Positions 56,592-64,000 of a stretch of DNA of 64,000 nucleotides are shown in pieces. This stretch comes from Chryseobacterium taichungense (GTDB taxonomy: Bacteria; Bacteroidota; Bacteroidia; Flavobacteriales; Weeksellaceae): positions 62,001 to 126,000 of the forward strand of contig NZ_FOBV01000008.1 in assembly GCF_900109935.1 (NCBI RefSeq), written 5' to 3'. Position 1 is the stretch's first letter, and every line of letters begins with the position of its first letter. The notes beneath the pieces are model-generated. The model worked only from the letters and a program-made list of their open reading frames with translations, had not been told where the DNA came from and did no database searches. A program made the translations under genes and the position numbers.

Positions 56592-56593
56592 AA

Positions 56594-58894
56594 TTATGCT
56601 GCGCCAAGTTCTAGCTGGTTTTTTACTAATTCAAAATAATATCCTTTGTTCTTAGCAAGCTCATAATGATTTCCCTGTTCTACAATTTCCCCGTCTTTCA
56701 TTACAATGATCTGATCTGCGTGCTTTACGGTACTTAATCTGTGAGCAATCACCACGACAGTTCTGCCTTCATAAAACTCATTTAGGTTTTCCATGATAAT
56801 TTTCTCATTATTGGCATCCAACGCACTTGTCGCTTCATCAAAGAATAAATATTTAGGGTCTTTATAAACGGCTCTTGCTATGAATAACCGCTGTTTCTGG
56901 CCTCCGCTCAGCCCGGAACCACTGTTTCCTATCCGGGTTGTAAATCCTAACGGAAGCTTTGAAATGTACGGATGCAGGTTTGCTACTCTTACGGATTCAA
57001 AAAGCTTCTCTTCATCGATTCTTTCTCCTTTCATCGCAATATTTCTGGCTATGGAATCAGAAAAAATATATCCTTCCTGCATAACGGTTCCCACGTTGTT
57101 TCTCCAAAGCTGGGCTGAAATATCCTGAAGTGAAATTCCGTCGACTGATATATTTCCTTCACTTGGGGCGTAAAATTTAAGAAGCAATTTCAGTAATGTT
57201 GTCTTGCCACTTCCGCTCGCTCCTACAATAGCCGTAATTTTACCTTTAGGAATGAATAAATTAATATCCTTCAGTACCAGCGGGCTTTTAGGAGAACCGT
57301 AACGAAAAGATAAATTTGAAATTTCGATCCCGGAACCCGTGTTTTCTTTTAATCTTTTAGTAAATAATTCATGGCTCAGATAGAGCGAATCTGAATCATT
57401 TTCAGGACGGATAGGATATTTGCTGTCATTAAAACCAATTAAATCCTCATCACTTTCCTCTTCCTTCCGGTTATGAATTTCATTTAATCTGTCTAAACTT
57501 ATCTGCGCATCCTGAATGCTTTTTATAAATGAAATAATCTGTGTAAGAGGACTGTTCATCTGTCCAACGATGTACGAGATACTTAGCATAACCCCTAGTG
57601 AAATCTGCTGATTGACAACAAGACTCGCCGCGAGATAACTGATAAAAATATTTTTAAGCTGGGTGAAAAATGTAGCACCCATTTCCTGATACTGCTCAAG
57701 AGAAAGACTTTTAATATTAACTCTAAATAATTTAGCCTGAATTCTTTCCCATTCCCAACGTCTGCTTTTTTGGCTGTTGTACAATTTGATTTCCTGCATT
57801 CCTGTAATAATTTCATACAGGCTGTTCTGGTTTTCCCTCGATCTCTGGAATCTGTTATAATCAATATTTTTTCTTCTTTTAAGGAAAAGCAGTATCCATC
57901 CTATTGAAAGTAAGCTTCCTACGGCAAAAACACCTAAAAGCTGAATATTATAAATCCCAAGGATAAAAGAAAACACAAACAGATTGATAATCGAAAAAAG
58001 CGTATTTAAGGTAGAACCTGTTAAAAATGTTTCGATTCTGTGATGATCGTTTATTCTCTGGGTAATGTCACCAACATTTTTAGATTCAAAAAAATTGACA
58101 GGAAGCTTCATCAGTTTTATTAAAAAATTGGATATGATACTGATGCTTATTCTTGTACTGATGTGCAGGAGAATCCAGTTTCTCAACATATCTATTGCTA
58201 CACTTCCCAGAAATAAAAGCAGTTGGGAAAATAGAATAAGATGAATAAAGCTTAAATTTTTCCTGTTAATCCCGAAGTCTACCAAACTCTGTGTGAGGAA
58301 AGGAAAACACATACTGATCAAACTTGCCAGCACCATCCCCAGAACCAGCTGTGCAAAATATTTTTTATACGGTTTGAGGTATCCCAGCAAGAAACCAAAA
58401 CCGCTTTTATTTTTCTCTATCCCTTCTTCATTACGATAAAAATCAGGTGTGGGTTCCAGTAAAAGCGCCACTCCTTTGTTGTTGGCGGTAGAGAGCCAGC
58501 ATTTTTCGAAAACATCTTTTTCCACTCTTACCATCGTGTGCCCGGGATCGGCGATGATAATCTGTTCTTTTTTGCGAAAAAGATTCTTTTTCTTGATGTC
58601 ATAGAGTACAATAAAATGCTCCTGATTCCAGTGCAGGACGCAGGGAAGCGGAACATCATTGACAAGTTGTTCGTAGCTCAGTTTGGCAGTCAGTGTTTTG
58701 AATCCTATTTTTTCAGCCGCTTCACTTAGCCCAAGAAGACTTACCCCATTCTTAGTAATATAGGAATTGGCTCTTAAATAGTCGAGTGAATATTCTTCTC
58801 CGTAGAATGAAGATATCATCCGCAAACAGGTCGGACCACAATCCATGTAGTCCAACTGTTTATAAAATTTATATTTTTTACTAAGAATTGACAT
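56594..58894 (-). CDS. C39-peptidase ABC exporter (bacteriocin/RiPP type)
   Basis: A 766-residue processing exporter. The N-terminal C39 peptidase (1-140) has catalytic C19 in YMDCGPTCLRM, with His in LHWNQEHFIVLY and Asp in IADPGHTM. A six-helix ABC membrane domain follows (about 170-470), then the ATPase with GASGSGKTTLLKL, LSGGQKQRLFIARAVY, YLFFDEATSALD and the H-loop IAHRLST. C39 peptidases cut leaders after double glycine. Three double-glycine peptides lie just upstream, the nearest ending 11 nt before this gene. Confidence 0.95.
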   Translation of the reverse strand: MSILSKKYKFYKQLDYMDCGPTCLRMISSFYGEEYSLDYLRANSYITKNGVSLLGLSEAAEKIGFKTLTAKLSYEQLVNDVPLPCVLHWNQEHFIVLYDIKKKNLFRKKEQIIIADPGHTMVRVEKDVFEKCWLSTANNKGVALLLEPTPDFYRNEEGIEKNKSGFGFLLGYLKPYKKYFAQLVLGMVLASLISMCFPFLTQSLVDFGINRKNLSFIHLILFSQLLLFLGSVAIDMLRNWILLHISTRISISIISNFLIKLMKLPVNFFESKNVGDITQRINDHHRIETFLTGSTLNTLFSIINLFVFSFILGIYNIQLLGVFAVGSLLSIGWILLFLKRRKNIDYNRFQRSRENQNSLYEIITGMQEIKLYNSQKSRRWEWERIQAKLFRVNIKSLSLEQYQEMGATFFTQLKNIFISYLAASLVVNQQISLGVMLSISYIVGQMNSPLTQIISFIKSIQDAQISLDRLNEIHNRKEEESDEDLIGFNDSKYPIRPENDSDSLYLSHELFTKRLKENTGSGIEISNLSFRYGSPKSPLVLKDINLFIPKGKITAIVGASGSGKTTLLKLLLKFYAPSEGNISVDGISLQDISAQLWRNNVGTVMQEGYIFSDSIARNIAMKGERIDEEKLFESVRVANLHPYISKLPLGFTTRIGNSGSGLSGGQKQRLFIARAVYKDPKYLFFDEATSALDANNEKIIMENLNEFYEGRTVVVIAHRLSTVKHADQIIVMKDGEIVEQGNHYELAKNKGYYFELVKNQLELGAA

Positions 58895-58905
58895 TAATGA
58901 TGGTA

Positions 58906-59103
58906 TTACAAATTAGAGGTCGGCCATTGGGTCATCACGGTAGGATCAGTTTTTTTGCCTCCTGTAATGGCTTCTGCATCTACAGGCTCAATATCTGATG
59001 ACAATTCTTTAGTAATTCCCAGAAATTTTACTTTCTGCTTATCTACCAAAGTTTTGTTGTGCTTATCTGTCTGGTTTTTGTTTTTTTTATCTGAATTTTT
59101 CAT
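58906..59103 (-). CDS. Double-glycine peptide, candidate RiPP precursor (type B)
   Basis: A 65-residue peptide. The leader is Lys/Asn-rich and ends SSDIEPVDAEAITGG (GG at 48-49), a good C39 cleavage site. The remaining core of 16 residues is KKTDPTVMTQWPTSNL, with three Thr and one Ser but no Cys. Dehydration by the LanB enzyme is therefore possible and lanthionine formation is not. It lies directly before the C39 exporter gene. Confidence 0.7.
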   Translation of the reverse strand: MKNSDKKNKNQTDKHNKTLVDKQKVKFLGITKELSSDIEPVDAEAITGGKKTDPTVMTQWPTSNL

Positions 59104-59117
59104 CTTGTTAAAAGGTA

Positions 59118-59333
59118 TTAGGCGTTTGTATCCGAGAAAAGGTTCTTGATTTTAAGTTCTGTATTTTCGATGTGATTTTGGGTGTAAATAGGTGGCTTAT
59201 ATTCTCTGAAGCCTCCGAAAAAACTGTCAGATTCTGCCTGGTCCTGGATATCCAGCTTTTGTTTGCAGCTATCTATATTTTTGCTTTTAGCTTTGGTAAT
59301 CCGTAATTTCTGAAACAACTTTTTCATTTTCAT
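59118..59333 (-). CDS. Small FFGG peptide, possible precursor (type C)
   Basis: A 71-residue peptide with a basic N terminus, one Cys (C23) and the motif DSFFGGFREYKPPIYTQNH (GG at 40-41). The sequence after GG is Pro/Tyr-rich, with no Cys. Its start overlaps the end of the upstream helical protein gene by 47 nt in another frame. The GG position and location in the cluster suggest a precursor, but the sequence around it is less typical than in its neighbours. Confidence 0.5.
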   Translation of the reverse strand: MKMKKLFQKLRITKAKSKNIDSCKQKLDIQDQAESDSFFGGFREYKPPIYTQNHIENTELKIKNLFSDTNA

Positions 59334-60165
59334 ATATTTTTTTGATTAGCGTGAGTATCGGAATAGTCCCGGGGAATAATACATCCTGATTGTTCCCGAT
59401 AAAATGATGCATTTCTTCCGATTGAGCTTCTGAACCTGGCTTTGAAATCAGCCTTAAAAATTCTTTCAGGATCATTTCATCATCATACACAGGTATAAAT
59501 TGGGAAAGAATATTTGATATAAAATCAATGAAAGAACGCAGGTATTTTTTATTTTGCAATTTGTAAAGAATCTTTACCGTATCAAAAACGATTTGGTAAA
59601 TCATTGTGCATTTAAGAGCAGATTCTTCTGTTTTGTCATCAAAAGTAAATTCGGAAAGATATCTTATCCCAACATTTTTCTTTGTTATAAGGAACAGCAG
59701 CAATTTGCAGTTCAGGACAATTCCTTCTGAAAAATAATTAGTTCTGAAGCATATCCTTGATATATTCTGATATTGCTGTATCTGAACAAAAACAGGCAAA
59801 TCTACTTTCGTTTGCTCTTTAATTTTCTGATTGGTAACTATTGATTTTAAAGTAAGATATGCGGCTAATTTTATATTTCCGGTCTTATAATATAAATAGG
59901 CTTTCTTTGGATACAGGGTGTCTTTTAAAATCAGTTTAAAAGTTTCATCACTATTTTCCATCGGAAACATTTTTTCACCATACGCAAACTGAGAAAAGCT
60001 TTCCTCAATTTTATTCTCTTTCACAAGACTGAAGGCGTCAAAAAATGTATTCTCAAGGCTATTGTACAGGGCAGCGTCATCTAAAGATCTCTTATTTATA
60101 AATTCCCTGGTATAGATACCGGTAAAGAGATCATCATTGAGAATAGAGGAAATATTTTTCTGCAT
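59287..60165 (-). CDS. Unknown helical protein in the peptide cluster
   Basis: A 292-residue protein with no recognised family. It appears almost wholly alpha-helical, with segments that could be TPR-like (ENKIEESFSQFAYGEKMF, KKAYLYYKTGNIKLAAYLTL). There is no signal peptide, transmembrane helix or obvious catalytic motif. It starts 3 nt after the radical SAM gene stop, so it is tightly linked to that enzyme. A scaffold, chaperone or recognition role for the precursors is possible but unproven. Confidence 0.6.
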   Translation of the reverse strand: MQKNISSILNDDLFTGIYTREFINKRSLDDAALYNSLENTFFDAFSLVKENKIEESFSQFAYGEKMFPMENSDETFKLILKDTLYPKKAYLYYKTGNIKLAAYLTLKSIVTNQKIKEQTKVDLPVFVQIQQYQNISRICFRTNYFSEGIVLNCKLLLFLITKKNVGIRYLSEFTFDDKTEESALKCTMIYQIVFDTVKILYKLQNKKYLRSFIDFISNILSQFIPVYDDEMILKEFLRLISKPGSEAQSEEMHHFIGNNQDVLFPGTIPILTLIKKIYENEKVVSEITDYQS

Positions 60166-60168
60166 AAT

Positions 60169-61464
60169 CTAGCCGGCTATTCTTATCAGTTTTTTCCTTA
60201 CAATTTCTTTTTTCTGATTTTCATCAAAATCATAGACACAATAATCTTTGTCTTTATTTTCCAATGCGTGCTGCGAGCAGCCTCCGTTGCACAAAGGCAG
60301 TATGGAGCATGAAAGACAAGGTTTGTTTTTAAACTTGATGTTCATTCTTTCATCGAACTTTTCATTCCAATTTATTTCACCGTTAGCTTGCAAAGTACCT
60401 TCTTTGGAACCTCCCGAAAAATCTCTGGCAGTACATTTGAAAACGTCCCCATTATAGTTGATCGTCGCATTATTGATCTTATCGGCGTAACAAGAATGCT
60501 TCACATTATCCGGAACAGCTCCTTCGTGGGCAGCAAATCCAAGTTCTTTTACCTTTCTGATGAGATCATTTACTCTCTCTATAGTCTCTTCATTTTCTAC
60601 AACCTGCCAGACTTTATGAAAAGCAATAGAAGCATAATCTCTCTTTTCCACATCGATCTTCTGAAGATCTTTGTACACTTCTTCGAAATCATCAAGATTA
60701 TCATTCGTAAAATTTACCCTGATTCCAACGCTAAAATCATTTTCACAAAGCTTTTTTACGTTTTGCATAATCACATCGTAAGAACCGCGTTTTGCATTTA
60801 CATATCTTACGGTATCGTGCGACGCTTTATTTCCGTCCAGCGTGATCTGGAAACCGTTTACAGTATAGGCTTTCAGTTCTTCAATCATTTCGTCTGTGAA
60901 AAGGAAGCCATTGGTCGTAAACTGAGTATCAAATTCCACCCCGTATTCTTTACAGATCTGGTCTGCAAATGCCATAATAGGAGCAATCACTTCTTTGTAG
61001 TACATTAAAGGTTCCCCACCAAACCAGGAAATATGAAAAGTTTTCAGCTCCTTTTTCGTGGTAATGATATTGTTGATCAGAAGACAGGTTTTGGTAACCG
61101 TTTCGTTGTTCATCTTCGATCCTTTCACGTGGGATTCATAACAGTACCAGCATTTAAAGTTGCAGTTCATCGTTGGATTGACGATCAGTGAGTAATGCGT
61201 TTCATCACTGTCAATCTTCTTGCTCAGTGTACGCACTTTATCAACCTCATCTACTTCTTTTTCCACAATAAAACCATTTTTATACAATGACTGGTAAAAA
61301 GTAGGATGATAGCCGGAAAGATCCTGAATATCTTCTTCTGTTCTCAATGCTTTGAACAGGTCCAATATCGTTGAATCGATCGCTATAAACTTGTTACTGA
61401 AAGAATTATAAATATAGTTCTTGTTATTATGAAAAATACTGTGATTAAATTGGCTTGTTTTCAT
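60169..61464 (-). CDS. Radical SAM/SPASM peptide maturase
   Basis: A 431-residue enzyme. The N-terminal 85 residues (IFHNNKNYIYNSFSNKFIAI) resemble precursor-recognition regions. The radical SAM cluster motif is C101-x3-C105-x2-C108 (TMNCNFKCWYCYE), followed by SWFGGEPLMYYKE and FQITLDGNK. SPASM-type cysteines lie between about 324 and 415, including CLSCSILPLCNGGCSQHA. Such enzymes make carbon-sulfur or carbon-carbon crosslinks or epimerise residues in precursors. It follows the twin FKCKC precursors by 65 nt with a hairpin between, so those are its likely substrates. Confidence 0.92.
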   Translation of the reverse strand: MKTSQFNHSIFHNNKNYIYNSFSNKFIAIDSTILDLFKALRTEEDIQDLSGYHPTFYQSLYKNGFIVEKEVDEVDKVRTLSKKIDSDETHYSLIVNPTMNCNFKCWYCYESHVKGSKMNNETVTKTCLLINNIITTKKELKTFHISWFGGEPLMYYKEVIAPIMAFADQICKEYGVEFDTQFTTNGFLFTDEMIEELKAYTVNGFQITLDGNKASHDTVRYVNAKRGSYDVIMQNVKKLCENDFSVGIRVNFTNDNLDDFEEVYKDLQKIDVEKRDYASIAFHKVWQVVENEETIERVNDLIRKVKELGFAAHEGAVPDNVKHSCYADKINNATINYNGDVFKCTARDFSGGSKEGTLQANGEINWNEKFDERMNIKFKNKPCLSCSILPLCNGGCSQHALENKDKDYCVYDFDENQKKEIVRKKLIRIAG

Positions 61465-61481
61465 AATTAGTTTTTTAGAGA

Positions 61482-61510
61482 AGCCAGCCTAAAAAAAATT
61501 TAGGCTGACT
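61482..61510 (-). other. Hairpin between the precursor genes and the radical SAM gene
   Basis: AGCCAGCCTAAA and TTTAGGCTGACT form a 12-bp stem with one mismatch around an A/T loop. No T tract follows on the minus strand, so it is not a classical terminator. It may stabilise or attenuate the mRNA, giving more precursor than enzyme. Confidence 0.55.
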
Positions 61511-61529
61511 TAAAATTTAAAATTAAGGC

Positions 61530-61742
61530 TTAGTTGGTACTGGTTGTAGGCTCAGTCGGCTTCACAGAACACTTACATTTGAAGATATTGATGTTGATAT
61601 CTTCCAATTGCTCTTCTGAAACAGCATCTGAAAAACCTCCGGCTAATTGTCCGGCTTCGTTTTCATTTACAGCTTCGAATTGTAATGATTTGGATAAGTG
61701 CTCAAGAGCCTTGTCATTTGAGTTGTTAGAATCTTTAGACAT
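61530..61742 (-). CDS. Double-glycine precursor with FKCKC core (second copy)
   Basis: A 70-residue peptide. The leader ends VNENEAGQLAGG (GG at 35-36) and the core starts FSDAVSEEQLED. The core ends IFKCKCSVKPTEPTTSTN, with C56 and C58 and a Thr/Ser-rich tail. It is paralogous to the next gene. The leader fits C39 cleavage. The two Cys and the Ser/Thr residues are potential sites for the radical SAM and LanB enzymes. Confidence 0.82.
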   Translation of the reverse strand: MSKDSNNSNDKALEHLSKSLQFEAVNENEAGQLAGGFSDAVSEEQLEDININIFKCKCSVKPTEPTTSTN

Positions 61743-61871
61743 TTTAATTTAATTTATGGTTATTACTTACTCTTTTATACCGGTTTTCAGTTTTCCCCGT
61801 GGTTGTTGCAACAATATTTTTAGAGCGTGTCTTTTTTTCGACAGCTTATTATGTCTTACTTTTATGTGAGA

Positions 61872-62087
61872 TTATGGATTTGTTCCGGCATCAGGCTTCA
61901 CTACACATTTACATTTAAAAAAATTTCCTGTAATCTCTCCATCTTCACGAATGGGTTCTTCCGAAACAGCTTCTGAAAAGCCTCCTGATAATTGCCCGGA
62001 TTCATCTTCATTTATTCTTTCAATTTCCATTGGGTTATTTTTTAACGTATTCCGATTTTTTGTATTTTTTGAATTATTTTCTTTCAT
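61872..62087 (-). CDS. Double-glycine precursor with FKCKC core (first copy)
   Basis: A 71-residue peptide. The leader ends INEDESGQLSGG (GG at 35-36); the core runs from FSEAVSEEPIRED to NFFKCKCVVKPDAGTNP with C59 and C61. It shares with its paralogue the frame GGFS(E/D)AVSEE and FKCKCxVKP, while the middle differs. Conservation on both sides of GG suggests that the core start and the CKC motif are functionally fixed. It lies 45 nt after the outer-membrane barrel gene. Confidence 0.82.
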   Translation of the reverse strand: MKENNSKNTKNRNTLKNNPMEIERINEDESGQLSGGFSEAVSEEPIREDGEITGNFFKCKCVVKPDAGTNP

Positions 62088-62132
62088 TTTGATTTAGTTT
62101 TTATGGTTATTAGTTTTTAGCCCAGTTACAAT

Positions 62133-64000
62133 TTAAAGTCTTCCTTTTTCATCCGCGCTACTGGATTCAATTTTCTTCGCCTTGAAATTTTCTCCACTTT
62201 TGAAATTATAGATCAACGAAAGTGAAAGTACCCTGGATTGCTCTTTATGACTGATATAGATTCTTGTATCATTAAAGTAGCTCGTTGCCTTATAATTATT
62301 GGTATAAAATACGTCACTCACCGATGCTCTCGCCGTAAGCTTATTTTTGAAAAACTTCTTTTGTAATCCTACGTCTACCCCGGCAATTCCTTTTGTGACG
62401 ATATTTCCGGTAACCATCTGTGGCGTATAAAATCCATTTAACGTAAAAGTATATCCCTTTCCTAATGTGATTTCCTGTTCAGACTGCAGGATAAACGATT
62501 GTTTTTCTATCAAGAAATAGGGTGATTTTGAAACTGTATACGTCAAAAGTAAATTATTGTTGGTCGTCCACCATTTTGCAATATTTACAGGCACACTTAA
62601 GGTAGCTGTCAGCACTTTGCTTGTTCCTGCGTTTGACTTAATTACAGTCACCAGCTCCTGCCCCGGATAATTTTCGATGATCTGGGCAATAATATCGGTA
62701 GTATAATTGTAGCTCAATGCCGTATAATATTTCCCGCTCCACATGCCGCTTACCTCGAATGAATTGGTAAACTGTGGTTTGAGATAAGGATTTCCTGTCG
62801 TTACTGAATAATTATCAATATAATATTTGTATGGATTCAGATCAAAATAAGAAGGTCTTCTTATTCTTCTGTTGTATGAAAAAGCCAAAAAGTTATTTCC
62901 TTCCGCATCTAAATTTCTTTTCAGGAATAATGACGGAAACCAGTTAAAATAATTCTGGGAAACTTCGCCCTGCTGGCTGCCTGAAAGATCACCCGATACA
63001 TCCGACTGCTCTCCCCTTACGCCCAGTTTATATTCAAATTTTTTCCATTCTCCGCTGAAACTTGCGAAAGCTGCGTAAATTCTTTCTCTGTATTTAAAAT
63101 TGAAATTATTTTCAGGAACGCTGTACCAGGAGTTTTGAAAGATTTCATAGCTGTTATCGTTATCGATATCGGTACTTGTTGCTTTAGCACCGAAACTCAA
63201 ATTATGTCCGGATTTAAAATTCCAGTTATATTTTGCATCTGCCGTAAAGATTTTCGCCGTGCTGGGATAGGAAAATTTAAACAAAGTATCTCTTACGATG
63301 ATATTGTTTGCATTAAAATCCCTGCTGTCACTTATACTATTTCCTGTTCTCTTGTTGTAGGTGTAATCTGTTACAAAACTGAATTTTGAACCCAGCGTGT
63401 CCGTTTTAATACTATAGTTAAGACCTCCATTGTGATAATTCGTTTTAGATTCTGTAGGAAAGCTTCCTATTGATCTTACATTATTGGCTGCAGTAGGATA
63501 ATAAATGTAAGAATCTGAAACAGAATTGCTTGAAAAATTACTGAATTGTCCTGTATATTGCAACCCAACTGACTGCTTATCTGAAAAATCGTATGTTGAA
63601 CCGATCTTTACTCTGTTACTTTTATTCTTTTGAATATCAGTTGAAGACTGCTCATATTTTCCGCCATTGGTAAAATCCCTTTTTTGTGTAAGCTCTTCAT
63701 AACTTTTACTATTTGTATAAGAATAACTTGAACTTAAACCAAATTTTCCTTTCTTATAATTAATAGCTGCATATGGATTGTAGCTCGGATATTTCCCCAG
63801 ACCAATGGAATAATCACTCCCGATATATCCGTTGATACCTTCTTTAGTATTCTTTTTTAGAATAATGTTAATAATTCCTCCCGAACCTTCCGCATCAAAT
63901 TCTGCCGGAGGATGTGCGATTACTTCGATCGACTGTATTTCATTTGATCTTAAATTCTGAAGATAATTTTTAAGATCGACCCCGCTGATGTTCAGCATCT
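62133..64000 (-). CDS. Outer-membrane beta-barrel, TonB-receptor-like (runs off window)
   Basis: At least 621 residues of the C-terminal part are visible; the N terminus lies beyond 64000. The end of a plug domain is present (IQSIEVIAHPPAEFDAEGSG, GIINIILKK), followed by about 550 residues of amphipathic beta strands (FLAFSYNRRIRRPSYFDLNP, FKSGENFKAK near the end). This is the outer-membrane beta-barrel family related to TonB-dependent receptors in Bacteroidota. It is on the same strand and 45 nt before the first precursor. It could export, import or confer immunity to the peptide product, or be an unrelated neighbour. Confidence 0.85.
   Translation of the reverse strand, partial: MLNISGVDLKNYLQNLRSNEIQSIEVIAHPPAEFDAEGSGGIINIILKKNTKEGINGYIGSDYSIGLGKYPSYNPYAAINYKKGKFGLSSSYSYTNSKSYEELTQKRDFTNGGKYEQSSTDIQKNKSNRVKIGSTYDFSDKQSVGLQYTGQFSNFSSNSVSDSYIYYPTAANNVRSIGSFPTESKTNYHNGGLNYSIKTDTLGSKFSFVTDYTYNKRTGNSISDSRDFNANNIIVRDTLFKFSYPSTAKIFTADAKYNWNFKSGHNLSFGAKATSTDIDNDNSYEIFQNSWYSVPENNFNFKYRERIYAAFASFSGEWKKFEYKLGVRGEQSDVSGDLSGSQQGEVSQNYFNWFPSLFLKRNLDAEGNNFLAFSYNRRIRRPSYFDLNPYKYYIDNYSVTTGNPYLKPQFTNSFEVSGMWSGKYYTALSYNYTTDIIAQIIENYPGQELVTVIKSNAGTSKVLTATLSVPVNIAKWWTTNNNLLLTYTVSKSPYFLIEKQSFILQSEQEITLGKGYTFTLNGFYTPQMVTGNIVTKGIAGVDVGLQKKFFKNKLTARASVSDVFYTNNYKATSYFNDTRIYISHKEQSRVLSLSLIYNFKSGENFKAKKIESSSADEKGRL

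Overview
The window looks like a chromosomal segment of a Flavobacteriia member, most like Chryseobacterium or a close relative. It is AT-rich. Promoters carry the Bacteroidota -7 box TAnnTTTG. Lineage-typical families are present: a GLPGLI protein, a YceI lipoprotein, a histone-H1-like small protein, a YaiO barrel, LytTR regulators and a type II-C CRISPR system with a large Cas9. The species assignment is inference. I saw no rRNA or tRNA genes.

Layout. 1-0.5 kb: the 5' part of typA/bipA. 0.5-2.1 kb: a gene-poor stretch of inverted-repeat elements ending in an IS1-type transposase. 2.1-10.6 kb: a complete type II-C CRISPR-Cas locus. It has 36 full 47-bp repeats with an exact 77-bp period and 30-nt spacers, then cas2, cas1 and cas9 on the minus strand, then a short tracrRNA divergent from cas9. 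Each repeat contains a Bacteroidota-type promoter. 10.6-30.8 kb: mostly housekeeping, stress and redox genes: YceI, Tex, GLPGLI, a histone-H1-like protein, Dps, a LytTR regulator with hybrid kinase and an OYE reductase, a bicupin, a peroxiredoxin, a DsbA-like protein, two near-identical alpha/beta hydrolases in inverted orientation, a MaoC hydratase and an SDR. Three repeat families lie between them, including an eight-unit 41-bp tandem repeat at about 22.17-22.50 kb.

29.5-39.6 kb: a candidate surface-polymer system. A large hybrid kinase, a lone receiver, a membrane-anchored HEAT-repeat protein and a GT2 synthase fused to an LTA-synthase-like phosphotransferase form one minus-strand operon. 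It converges on a YaiO/PgaA-like TPR outer-membrane barrel. 40-50 kb: a CinA-like amidase, a CzcA-CzcC-CzcB heavy-metal RND efflux operon with a small companion gene, a membrane-bound Cache-LytTR regulator, and divergent cytochrome P460-type haem proteins.

50.2-64 kb: an apparent RiPP (modified peptide) cluster on the minus strand. In transcription order it holds an outer-membrane beta-barrel receptor (runs off the window), two paralogous double-glycine precursors sharing a C-terminal FKCKC motif, a radical SAM/SPASM maturase, an unknown helical protein, two further small peptides, a C39-peptidase ABC exporter, a short HlyD-type adaptor, a full-length LanB-type dehydratase, and a LytS/LytR-type two-component system. 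Past the end of that operon, under its own promoter, sits a 44-residue Thr-rich peptide translationally coupled to a degenerate receiver. The combination of a LanB dehydratase, a radical SAM enzyme, several unlike precursors and no visible LanC cyclase makes this the strongest candidate for an undescribed system here.
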